This document shows positions 1 to 6,284 of a DNA stretch of 12,281 bases, in pieces (positions within the stretch are counted from its first letter, which is position 1; each line of letters begins with the position of its first letter). A program made the position numbers and the translations under genes. The notes under the pieces are model-generated. The model saw only the letters and a program-made list of their open reading frames with translations, made no database searches and was not told the origin of the DNA. Source of the stretch: Anaerolineae bacterium (GTDB lineage Bacteria; Chloroflexota; Anaerolineae; Promineifilales; Promineifilaceae); NCBI GenBank assembly GCA_014879345.1, contig JACSSI010000065.1, positions 1-12,281 on the forward strand. Reading direction: 5' to 3'.

Positions 1-1549
1 TCACCAATCTTTGCCCTCGTTGATAGGCATAATCTTCATGCACAATCATTGCCAGGGCATCGACAGGTTGTTTATTGACCAACACTTCCAACTTAACCAG
101 TTTAGAGGGGCGATAACCAGAGAACTCATAGTCCATCGAGGCATATCCCCGCGTGGCGCTCTTCAATTTGTCATAGAAATCTACAATCATTTCGGCTAAC
201 GGCAGGTCATAAGTAAGCACGACACGGCCTGGGGCTGGGTAATCCTGGCTCACAAATTCTCCCCGTCTTTTCATCGCTAGATCCATAATCACGCCATAAT
301 ACTCCTCTGGCGTAAACAATTGCACACGCATCCAGGGTTCTCGAATTTCCTCGATGGTACCAGGGTCTGGTAAATCGGCTGGACTTTCGATGACATTTGT
401 TTCCAAAGTGTTTGCCATGACCACTTCATAGCGCACTGATGGCGCAGTCGCTACCAGATCGATGTCATATTCTCGTTCCAAGCGCTCTTGGATGATTTCC
501 ATATGGAACATACCCAGGAAACCGCAGCGGAAACCGAAATTCAAAGCATTGGATGTTTCTGGCTCGAAAACGAGGGAGGCATCGTTTAATTGCAGACGTT
601 CTAGCGCTTCTTTGAGCAAACTGTAATCTTCACCATCAGTCGGGAAAAAGCCAGCAAAGACCATTGGCTTGACGGCTTCATAACCAGGCCATGGCTCGTT
701 GGCAGGATTATCACGCAAGGTAATGGTGTCACCGACGCGACATTCACGTACTGTCTTCAGACCGGTAGCAATATACCCCACTTCACCGGCTGAAATTTCT
801 TTAACTGGTTTCATGGCCGGGCTAAAGATGCCAATTTCAATGGGTTCTGCAACGACTTTGTTGGACATCATTTTGATCCAGTCCCGATCTCTAATGGTGC
901 CTTCAAAAACTCGGACGTAGGCGATTACACCTTTGTAGGAATCATAATGGGAATCAAATACCAGAGCTCGCAGAGGAGTGTCTGTGGCGCCAGTGGGTGG
1001 GGGTACTTTTTTGACGATGGCTTCAAGCACTTGTTGAATGTTTTCGCCAGTTTTGGCACTGATGGGGACTACGTCTTCGGCTGGGATGCCGGTTAGATTT
1101 TCGACTTCTGTGGCGACTTCTTCTGGCAGTGCCGCAGGTAAGTCAATTTTATTGACGACTGGGATTAGTTCTAAATCTGCTTCAATAGCTAAGTAGAGGT
1201 TGGCGAGGGTTTGGGCTTCAATGCCCTGAGTCGCATCAACTACCAAGACGGCTCCCTCACACCCTTGCAGTGCCCGGCTAACTTCGTAGCCAAAATCAAC
1301 GTGCCCAGGCGTATCAATGAGGTTCATCTCATAAGTTTCGCCGTCCTGGGCGTTATAGATCATGCGCACGGCAGAGGCTTTGATGGTGACGCCTTTTTCG
1401 CGCTCTAAATCCATGTTATCTAGTACCTGTTCTTGCATTTCACGGTCAGACAGGGTACCAGTCACTTGAAGCATTCGGTCGGCCAGGGTTGATTTACCGT
1501 GGTCAATATGGGCGATAATACAGAAGTTGCGTATGTTCTCTTGTTTCAT
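1..1549 (-). CDS. lepA: Elongation factor 4 (LepA/EF4), 3' end outside the window
   Basis: Ribosomal GTPase that acts on the 70S ribosome in the cytoplasm; the family is linked to back-translocation and ribosome biogenesis or recycling under stress. I translated the minus strand from the ATG at 1549: 516 codons are present without a stop, against about 600 in the family, so roughly the last 85 residues are missing. Visible motifs: G1 AHIDHGKST (residues 13-21), the switch I region EREKGVTIK (49-57), G3 DTPGH (79-83), G4 NKID (133-136), then translation-factor domain II. Family-typical LepA stretches such as GFRCGFLGMFHMEIIQERLE and EFVSQDYPAP follow. The NFCIIAHIDHGKST opening distinguishes LepA from EF-G, and there is no EF-G-type domain IV. 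There is no Shine-Dalgarno upstream; a perfect TATAAT sits 7 nt before the ATG, so the mRNA is probably leaderless. Identification is secure. Confidence 0.97.
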   Translation of the reverse strand, partial: MKQENIRNFCIIAHIDHGKSTLADRMLQVTGTLSDREMQEQVLDNMDLEREKGVTIKASAVRMIYNAQDGETYEMNLIDTPGHVDFGYEVSRALQGCEGAVLVVDATQGIEAQTLANLYLAIEADLELIPVVNKIDLPAALPEEVATEVENLTGIPAEDVVPISAKTGENIQQVLEAIVKKVPPPTGATDTPLRALVFDSHYDSYKGVIAYVRVFEGTIRDRDWIKMMSNKVVAEPIEIGIFSPAMKPVKEISAGEVGYIATGLKTVRECRVGDTITLRDNPANEPWPGYEAVKPMVFAGFFPTDGEDYSLLKEALERLQLNDASLVFEPETSNALNFGFRCGFLGMFHMEIIQERLEREYDIDLVATAPSVRYEVVMANTLETNVIESPADLPDPGTIEEIREPWMRVQLFTPEEYYGVIMDLAMKRRGEFVSQDYPAPGRVVLTYDLPLAEMIVDFYDKLKSATRGYASMDYEFSGYRPSKLVKLEVLVNKQPVDALAMIVHEDYAYQRGQRLV

Positions 1550-1562
1550 ACTATCAATTATA
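1550..1562 (-). promoter_or_regulatory. lepA promoter with -10 TATAAT, predicted leaderless start
   Basis: Reading the minus strand, a consensus TATAAT lies at 1562-1557, within TTGTTATAAT. Only seven bases (TGATAGT) separate it from the lepA ATG at 1549. Initiation normally falls about seven bases after the -10 box, which puts +1 at or next to the A of the start codon. No good -35 is seen at 16-18 bp spacing (CTGTTT is the closest), and no AGGAG-like site precedes the ATG. Seen: the box and spacing. Inferred: a leaderless transcript. Confidence 0.65.
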
Positions 1563-1625
1563 ACAAAGGTATGCGTATGAAACAGGGGAAGATAGGAGGA
1601 GGTTTGGAAAACGGCCGTTATTGAA

Positions 1626-1653
1626 GCAGATGAGGCTTCCCGACCTCATCTAC
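1626..1653 (-). terminator. Hairpin downstream of the DJ-1-like gene, weak terminator candidate
   Basis: On the minus strand the arms GTAGATGAGG and CCTCATCTGC pair over 10 bp with one U-G pair around an 8-nt loop. The hairpin starts 30 bp after the TAA of the DJ-1-like gene. There is no immediate U-tract; a short TTTT follows only after the AACGGCCGTT palindrome at 1610-1619. It could stop transcription or protect a 3' end before lepA, but it is not a textbook intrinsic terminator. Confidence 0.35.
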
Positions 1654-1682
1654 CTCAATATGCGGCTCCGATTAGTTGCCAC

Positions 1683-2153
1683 CTAATTGTAGACAACCTG
1701 GTCTGTAAGACCCTCTACAAATTCTTCAAGGTTTTGACCAGAATTGCGCAACAAAGACGGCCGTTCTGTAACCAATGCAGAAACATCATCTGCCAACTCA
1801 CTGCCACTATCAGTAATAACGATACTGCCTTGCCCTAGATTAAATGTCTTCAACAAAGACTTGACGCGCACATCATTTCGCAACACATCACCATTACGCC
1901 CCCCGGAAGGAAGCACAAGCCAGCAATTTTGGTTGGGATCAAATGGCTTATCAGCTAAAGCAAAATCTGCTTTTATACCTACGCCTTGGTTACTAAAAAC
2001 CAACTTATTAAAAAGACTTACGCTTTTAATTGGCAAGCCAGCCTGACGAAATTTATGAAGGAAAACAATGACCTCCAATTCGTCAAAACCGTCACCTATT
2101 AAAATAAACGTAGGCGTTCGGGTTTTCTTACTGTTTCGGTAAGGTAACGACAT
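1683..2153 (-). CDS. Degenerate DJ-1/PfpI-like (class I amidotransferase-like fold) protein
   Basis: A 156-residue protein whose outline matches the DJ-1/PfpI domain: an opening strand FILIGDGFDELEV (residues 16-28) with a Glu (E27) where the family has its conserved Glu, helix FLHKFRQAGL, strand PIKSVSLF, then WLVLPSGG (78-85), a helix VRVKSLLKTF, and the nucleophile-elbow position GSIVITDSGSE (109-119). In active members that elbow reads AICxGP; here Asp115 or Ser116 takes the place of the Cys. The only Cys is C77, elsewhere. So it is probably catalytically dead, or a sensor or binding variant. Start: I prefer the ATG at 2153, which has GAGG seven bases upstream; the frame extends to a GTG at 2174 with no ribosome site. 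It lies 80 bp after the small membrane peptide gene and may share its transcript. Family assignment is by eye; function unknown. Confidence 0.7.
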   Translation of the reverse strand: MSLPYRNSKKTRTPTFILIGDGFDELEVIVFLHKFRQAGLPIKSVSLFNKLVFSNQGVGIKADFALADKPFDPNQNCWLVLPSGGRNGDVLRNDVRVKSLLKTFNLGQGSIVITDSGSELADDVSALVTERPSLLRNSGQNLEEFVEGLTDQVVYN

Positions 2154-2172
2154 AATTAACCTCGTGATGCTC

Positions 2173-2188
2173 ACAACTCACAAGTTGT
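2173..2188. repeat. Short inverted repeat in front of the DJ-1-like gene
   Basis: The arms acaact and agttgt are perfect complements around a 4-nt spacer, about 20 bp upstream of the preferred ATG at 2153. It overlaps the alternative GTG start, another reason to prefer the ATG. It could be an operator half-site pair or a small mRNA hairpin. Only the symmetry is seen; the role is unknown. Confidence 0.4.
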
Positions 2189-2233
2189 AATATACTTTTG
2201 CTGGTATAAGACTTTAATTTAATAATGAGTATG

Positions 2234-2404
2234 TTAGCCAATTCCACAGCTGCTGCCTGAGCAATAAGCAACAAAATGGGAATCAAATGACCACGGTAAT
2301 GCACCGTAATAGGTGTTGGTGGTTAACATAACTGCAAAAATCGCGATTACCAGAATTAAAGCCACAACGAGTAATAAACCTGTATTTTTCTTTGACATTG
2401 ACAT
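2234..2404 (-). CDS. Small single-pass membrane peptide (56 aa), unknown function
   Basis: A short gene on the minus strand with start ATG at 2404 and TAA at 2234-2236. A strong ribosome site AGGAG lies about eight bases before the ATG. The product has a short N-terminus with two Lys (K5, K6), one hydrophobic segment at residues 9-27 (Leu/Val/Ile/Ala-rich), then a 29-residue tail rich in Tyr, Trp, Phe, Ser and Gly. The tail ends with two Cys spaced by four residues (C48, C53) in CSGSSCGIG. By the positive-inside rule the tail should face outside; the segment could also be a signal peptide or an uncleaved anchor. A TATGCT -10 about 50 bp upstream and the 11-bp repeat array shared with the kinase promoter support real expression. 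The DJ-1-like gene follows after 80 bp. I do not recognise the family. A disulfide-closed signalling or antimicrobial peptide is one reading, without direct support. Confidence 0.65.
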   Translation of the reverse strand: MSMSKKNTGLLLVVALILVIAIFAVMLTTNTYYGALPWSFDSHFVAYCSGSSCGIG

Positions 2405-2424
2405 TTTTTTGTCTCCTCTTGATT

Positions 2425-2451
2425 TGAAATAGTTTTGAAATAACCTGAAAT
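2425..2451. repeat. Three tgaaat repeats in the small peptide gene's 5' UTR
   Basis: The word tgaaat occurs at 2425, 2436 and 2446 (spacing 11 and 10) on the plus strand, i.e. atttca on the minus strand. It resembles the ATTT core of the neighbouring 11-bp array but lies downstream of the predicted -10, between transcription start and ribosome site. It may be an extra operator (repression or roadblock) or a decayed part of the array. The sequence is AT-rich, so chance similarity is possible. Confidence 0.4.
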
Positions 2452-2452
2452 A

Positions 2453-2458
2453 AGCATA
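2453..2458 (-). promoter_or_regulatory. -10 box TATGCT of the small peptide gene promoter
   Basis: On the minus strand TATGCTT begins at 2458. The expected start near 2446 gives a leader of about 42 nt carrying the AGGAG of the 56-residue peptide. No -35 is recognisable at 17 bp (agatca). The start of the -10 lies exactly 35 bp after the start of caggtgattt (2493 to 2484), the same distance as in the kinase promoter (5295 to 5330). This is typical of an activator-dependent promoter. Confidence 0.6.
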
Positions 2459-2468
2459 CCCAAAAAAA

Positions 2469-2545
2469 AAGGAAATGATCTTTAAATCACCTGCAAGCTA
2501 TCTTTAAATCACCTGTAATTTGACTGTAAATTGGCCTGAATTTGC
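2469..2545 (-). promoter_or_regulatory. Operator array A: tandem 11-bp direct repeats
   Basis: Read on the minus strand, head-to-tail 11-mers run gcaaattcagg, ccaatttacag, tcaaattacag, gtgatttaaag, atagcttgcag, gtgatttaaag, atcatttcctt, the outer two being degenerate. The common core is ATTTRCAG or ATTTAAAG in a strict 11-bp, one-helical-turn period. Two 16-bp blocks at 2478-2493 and 2500-2515 are identical. The array lies between the divergent small peptide gene and the STAND gene and could serve both. Geometry matches the tandem sites of OmpR/PhoB and SARP-type winged-helix activators; the binding protein is not identified. Confidence 0.7.
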
Positions 2546-2582
2546 TCTAAACTAGCTTTCTGATTTATCATCGTTGGTGAAA

Positions 2583-4028
2583 ATGGATGAAAACGAAAAA
2601 TTTCAAATGAAGTATCAAAATATTACGACAGACGATGTTTTAGAAGCACTCCGGGCCTGGCATGGCAAGGAGTCTGTTACTCATTGGCCGTTCTCTCAAT
2701 TGAGATTGGGTTTGCAGTTGGTGGATGAAGAAGATACTTACAGCAGTATGGCTGGTGGGAAGCAAGCTGCAAGAAATCGTGCTATTTTGAATCGGGGTCT
2801 ATATGTACTCAAAACACAGTCACCTGATTCAGAAGAACTGCTGCGGGAACGATTTGAACATCGTAGAGATGTTTTAGCGGTTGCCAATCGGTTGAATATT
2901 TCTGAATCTAGTATCTATTACCGTCAAAGACAAGCGATTAGCCAGTTGACAGAAATTCTTAACCGGTTAGAAGAGAATGCCAGTTCTGATTGGCGGAATC
3001 GGATGTACGCCAGGTTAGATTTGCCAACCTATTCAAGACTTGTCGGTGTTGATGAGATTTGTGATGTGCTTATGGATACGTTGCTGGGGGGAAATGACCA
3101 CTTTATTGTGGCGCTTGATGGCCTTGGGGGAATGGGAAAAACCGCCCTGGCAGATAAAGTAGCCCGAAGCATTATCGGTCAATTGGGTTTTGAAGAAATT
3201 GCTTGGACGACGGCAAAGCAAACTCATTTATCATCATTGGGGAGATTGAAAATTGAAAGCGGGCGACCTGCTTTAACATTCCCTCTATTGATTGAAAAAT
3301 TAGCTGATCAATTTGAAATTCCTGATTTACCAAATATGACACAGTTAAAGAGACAGCAGATCGTAAATAATTATTTGCGGGAACGTGCTTGTTTGGTTGT
3401 GATTGACAATTTAGAAACTGTTGCAGATTATCGTAGTCTATTGCCTGAATTACGTGCTAATCAGAATCCATCAAAATTTTTGTTGACCTCTCGCTTGCGT
3501 TTATTTGATGAACCGGGTGTGTATTCATTGTCGTTAAAGGAATTATCTCGTGAATCTGCTTTTGAATTGTTGCGAGAAGAGGCAAGTCGGACAGGATTTT
3601 CCACCTTATCAGATTCTACAAATGAAGATTTGCAGAAGATTTATGATGCAGTTGGTGGGCATCCATTGGCTTTGAAACTTGTAGTTGGGCAACTGCGTTT
3701 TCGTTCTTTGTCCAGGGTGTTAGATCGTTATGAAGTAGGTGGACAGAAAGGTTCAGACAAAATATTTGATTATATTTATCAAGAAATTTGGGAAACACTT
3801 GATGATAACAGCAAAATGATCTTGCTGGCCTTGTCACAGGCTAGTGAGATTGGTTTTACTTTTGATCATATTATGTCTATTTCTGGTCTTTCAGAGATGC
3901 ATGTTGATCAGAGTCTGGAGAATTTAATTTTGCTTTCACTGGTTGATTTAGGGGGGAGTTTGCATGAAAGGCGTTATCGTTTACATCGTTTGACAGAAGT
4001 ATTTTTACTCACCATGTTTAATTCATAA
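2583..4028 (+). CDS. HTH-NB-ARC STAND ATPase (signal-transduction NTPase)
   Basis: A 481-residue cytoplasmic protein of the STAND class, nucleotide-operated switches that oligomerise or change partner on a signal. An N-terminal region (about 1-130) ends in a sigma-like helix-turn-helix (DVLAVANRLNISESSIYYRQ, 96-115), followed by NB-ARC. A VGVDE motif precedes Walker A GLGGMGKT (180-187). Walker B is LVVIDNLE (271-278), the sensor arginine is in LLTSR (300-304), the GLPL-type motif is GGHPLAL (358-364), and a winged-helix region at 395-480 holds LHRL, at the place of the MHD motif. The sensor repeats that normally follow are missing; they are in the next gene, in the same frame, after a single TAA. 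Start: ATG at 2583 chosen; TTG 2574 and GTG 2577 also lie in frame, and no clear ribosome site separates them. AT-rich like its plus-strand neighbours. Its HTH could bind the nearby repeats, but nothing shows this. Confidence 0.85.
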   Translation: MDENEKFQMKYQNITTDDVLEALRAWHGKESVTHWPFSQLRLGLQLVDEEDTYSSMAGGKQAARNRAILNRGLYVLKTQSPDSEELLRERFEHRRDVLAVANRLNISESSIYYRQRQAISQLTEILNRLEENASSDWRNRMYARLDLPTYSRLVGVDEICDVLMDTLLGGNDHFIVALDGLGGMGKTALADKVARSIIGQLGFEEIAWTTAKQTHLSSLGRLKIESGRPALTFPLLIEKLADQFEIPDLPNMTQLKRQQIVNNYLRERACLVVIDNLETVADYRSLLPELRANQNPSKFLLTSRLRLFDEPGVYSLSLKELSRESAFELLREEASRTGFSTLSDSTNEDLQKIYDAVGGHPLALKLVVGQLRFRSLSRVLDRYEVGGQKGSDKIFDYIYQEIWETLDDNSKMILLALSQASEIGFTFDHIMSISGLSEMHVDQSLENLILLSLVDLGGSLHERRYRLHRLTEVFLLTMFNS

Positions 4029-4031
4029 TTC

Positions 4032-5237
4032 ATGATGTCTCAGTCAGTTTCCTCACAATCAAAATGGCGGGAGATATTTGAAAGGCAGCAGCTTGCAAAT
4101 GCCGAACGCTGGCTAGATATATTGGTTTCTGAAGGGAATTCAGCACATATTGTTGTTGAGGAGCATGACAACTTACTGCGAGCGTTAGAAGTTTCCTTAC
4201 AGAAGAGCGAGACATTTGAATTAGCTTATGGCTTGATTGAGCAGCTTTTTCCTATTGTTTTTGGATATGGTGATTGGGATCGATGGATAATCTATTTGCA
4301 AGAAGCTATTGAGTTAAGTAAGGAGCTGAATAGAAGAAGTGAAGAAGCAAATTTGTTGAGTCATAAAGGTAATATTATGGCGCTCAAAGGAGATTATCAA
4401 CAGGCTCATCTCCTCTATAATCAAAGTATTCAAATATTCGAACGATTGGAGGATAGAGCAAACTATGCGAGTGCGTTGGCTAAGCAGGCAACTGTTTATG
4501 ATCTTCAAGGAAATCCAAAGGAAGGTCTGGCTATGCTTGAAAAGGCATCAGAGGTTTCACATGCTTTAGGTGACAAACGTGCTTTGATACAAATTAATTT
4601 ATCTTTATCTAGTGCCTATCACAAATCAAGAAAATGGTTGTCCGGGGTGTCCGCAGCGCAATTAGCATATGAATTAGCAAAAAATCTCGGTGATTCGCAA
4701 CTTGAGAATTTGGCATTATTAAATATGGTGGCGAATTATACAGAATTAGGGAATTGGGGAGAGGTAAACGATATTTCTCCAAAAATCGAGGAATCTCTGG
4801 TGGCTTCAGGAGATCTCAGTAAATTAAGTCAATTTAAAAATAATATGGGTATTGCAGCTTTTAATCAGGGGAAATATTATGTTGCTGAAAAAGCCTGGCA
4901 AGATGCTTTGCAAATAAATATGCAGATTAGCCAATCGGTTGAATTGGCAAGAAATTTAAATAATCTAGGTATGGTTTATACGAAATTGGGTGAAATTGAT
5001 ACGGCTGAAGACATGTTGAAGAAGGCGGCCGTTATTTTTGAAGAAAAAAATATCATGTTTGACTGGGCTAATACGCTTGATAATCTGGCTGATGTGTATG
5101 AAAGTCGGGGAGATTTGACTGAAGTTCGGAGGGTGTTGACGCTGGCTTTGTCACTGCTTTCAGATGATTCTTTGGAGCCGCATGTTCAAGGACTTGTTTC
5201 GATTATTAACGGCCGTTTAGCCAGCATTTCAAAGTAA
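4032..5237 (+). CDS. TPR repeat protein, sensor partner of the STAND ATPase
   Basis: A 401-residue protein (400 if the second ATG at 4035 is used) built almost wholly of tetratricopeptide repeats. After a helical lead-in (1-65), the turn glycine between the two helices recurs at residues 80, 120, 160, 240, 280, 320 and 360, with Arg at 200. That is eight units of exactly 40 residues, longer than the standard 34 and like the LGN/Rap-type extended TPRs. Typical units read NNLGMVYTKLGEIDTAEDML and HKGNIMALKGDYQQAHLLYN. TPR arrays bind peptides or partner proteins; as the C-terminal part of MalT/AfsR-like STAND proteins they sense the signal. Only the TAA and one TTC codon separate it from the ATPase, and the frame is the same, so translation is probably coupled (no ribosome site seen). 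It has one exact AACGGCCGTT copy near its end (5208). Confidence 0.85.
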   Translation: MMSQSVSSQSKWREIFERQQLANAERWLDILVSEGNSAHIVVEEHDNLLRALEVSLQKSETFELAYGLIEQLFPIVFGYGDWDRWIIYLQEAIELSKELNRRSEEANLLSHKGNIMALKGDYQQAHLLYNQSIQIFERLEDRANYASALAKQATVYDLQGNPKEGLAMLEKASEVSHALGDKRALIQINLSLSSAYHKSRKWLSGVSAAQLAYELAKNLGDSQLENLALLNMVANYTELGNWGEVNDISPKIEESLVASGDLSKLSQFKNNMGIAAFNQGKYYVAEKAWQDALQINMQISQSVELARNLNNLGMVYTKLGEIDTAEDMLKKAAVIFEEKNIMFDWANTLDNLADVYESRGDLTEVRRVLTLALSLLSDDSLEPHVQGLVSIINGRLASISK

Positions 5238-5264
5238 TTCCTCTTAAGTACTGCTTTATTCCTT

Positions 5265-5319
5265 TCTGGTTGCAGATAATTTGTAGTTGTTTTGCAGGTG
5301 ATTTGCAGTTGGTTTCTAC
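5265..5319 (+). promoter_or_regulatory. Operator array B: tandem 11-bp direct repeats before the histidine kinase
   Basis: Four head-to-tail 11-mers, tctggttgcag, ataatttgtag, ttgttttgcag and gtgatttgcag (5265-5308), and a degenerate fifth (ttggtttctac, 5309-5319) precede the kinase promoter. The core is ATTTGCAG, the same as array A in the same direction relative to its -10. A lone ctgcaaat in the opposite direction lies at 5451-5458, just before the kinase ATG. Confidence 0.7.
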
Positions 5320-5329
5320 CTAATTGTGT

Positions 5330-5335
5330 TATGCT
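5330..5335 (+). promoter_or_regulatory. -10 box TATGCT of the kinase/regulator promoter
   Basis: TATGCTT starts at 5330, 21 bp after the last clear 11-bp repeat, and no -35 is recognisable at 17 bp (agttgg). The same -10 word sits at the same distance from the repeats in front of the small peptide gene. Predicted start is near 5342, leaving a leader of about 120 nt before the kinase ATG. Confidence 0.6.
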
Positions 5336-5341
5336 TGTCGT

Positions 5342-5439
5342 GAAGTCAAAACTTCCTTTTTTTAATCCTATGTAGTGGAAGTTTATACTTGAGAGGGAGC
5401 CGACACCTGAGTAGTATTGTTAGTTCCCGGTTCCCTCTC
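5342..5439 (+). other. Structured 5' leader of the kinase mRNA (hairpins, possible alternative folds)
   Basis: Three pairings can be drawn. gaagt (5342-5346) with acttc (5351-5355) makes a small hairpin followed directly by seven T. aaacttcc (5349-5356) with ggaagttt (5377-5384) is a perfect 8-bp stem that excludes the first. gagagggagcc (5391-5401) with ggttccctctc (5429-5439) is an 11-bp stem with one G-U pair around a 27-nt loop. The mutually exclusive first two recall attenuators, but the first stem is short. I recognise no riboswitch class. Function is speculative. Confidence 0.4.
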
Positions 5440-5462
5440 AATTATGCAAACTGCAAATTAAT

Positions 5463-6266
5463 ATGCTAAATAAAATAACAAAGTCACCGGAAATTTCACC
5501 CATACCTAACGCTCCAAGTGAAAACATGGAACAGTTGGGTCTTATGGCTAGCAGCATCGCTCATGATTTTAATAATCTGTTGACGAATATTATGGGCCAC
5601 ATGTCTCTTGCTTTGCTAAAAACACCCACTGATGATGCTTCTCGCCTTCATATTGAAAGAGCCGTTAAAACAGCTGAATATGCGGCTGCTTTGACTTCTC
5701 AACTGCTGAATTATTCCCGAAAAAAATCCTACTCTTGCTATCTTGAATATATCAACTTGAATGACATTGTCGTTGATGTTGTTGGTTTGGTTGAGGCAGT
5801 ATTATTAACGGGTTTGAATATTGACCTAAATTTGAGTAGATCGTTACCGCAAATTGAGGCATCACAAACGCATTTGCAGCAAATTGTTATGAATTTGTTG
5901 ATTAATGCTGCGGAAGCTATTGACGATCCGGTTGGGGGCGAAATCCGTATTTCGACAGGGAAATGTCAAAAGAGTAGTTGGCAAAACACATGCGGATTTG
6001 TTGATTTTGGCGAAATGCCTCCTGGAGATTATATCTTTGTTCAAATAAGTGATAATGGGAAAGGTATACAAAAAGAAATGCTTGGCAAAATTTTCGATCC
6101 GTTCTTCTCTACTAAACCTAGTGGCAGGGGATTGGGTTTATCAACGATAATGGATATTGTGCAATCGTATCATGGCTATATTCAAGTGAAGAGTAAGCCT
6201 GGGCGGGGAACAACGTTTAAGGTATGTTTTCCATACCATTTTGAAAACTTTTCACCTATTCATTGA
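5463..6266 (+). CDS. Sensor-less histidine kinase
   Basis: A soluble 267-residue kinase that would autophosphorylate on His and pass the phosphate to a receiver, most likely the next gene. Visible: H-box SSIAHDFNNLLTNI with His34 followed by Asp-Phe-Asn-Asn (the NtrB/HK4-like form), N-box IVMNLLINAAEAI (141-153), G1 ISDNGKGI (195-202), F-box IFDPFFSTK (210-218), G2 GRGLGLSTI (221-229), and the C-terminal GTTF. Only about 25 residues precede the H-box, with no membrane segment, PAS or GAF domain, so the signal must come from a partner protein. Start ATG 5463; no Shine-Dalgarno precedes it, and the Met at residue 22 is an alternative. An operon with the receiver gene is likely (18-bp gap). The promoter carries operator array B. 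AT-rich, no iterated palindrome. Confidence 0.92.
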   Translation: MLNKITKSPEISPIPNAPSENMEQLGLMASSIAHDFNNLLTNIMGHMSLALLKTPTDDASRLHIERAVKTAEYAAALTSQLLNYSRKKSYSCYLEYINLNDIVVDVVGLVEAVLLTGLNIDLNLSRSLPQIEASQTHLQQIVMNLLINAAEAIDDPVGGEIRISTGKCQKSSWQNTCGFVDFGEMPPGDYIFVQISDNGKGIQKEMLGKIFDPFFSTKPSGRGLGLSTIMDIVQSYHGYIQVKSKPGRGTTFKVCFPYHFENFSPIH

Positions 6267-6284
6267 GTGGCACGATAATTAAAT

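Noticed and set aside
1744..2046. 100-codon plus-strand frame opposite the DJ-1-like gene
   Set aside because: No ribosome site or domain; the minus-strand frame has a recognisable fold pattern and a GAGG before its ATG.
2478..2515. Two identical 16-bp blocks considered as a CRISPR fragment
   Set aside because: Units are too short, the period is 22 (2 x 11) bp without spacers of proper length, and no cas gene is present; they fit an operator array.
2519..2553. ttgact (2520-2525) as a -35 for the STAND gene
   Set aside because: The spacer to TAAACT at 2548 would be 22 bp, too long for a standard promoter.
2174..2574. Search for tRNA or other structured RNA in the 2.2-2.6 kb gap
   Set aside because: No cloverleaf or T-loop consensus; the gap is explained by the small peptide gene and its regulatory region.
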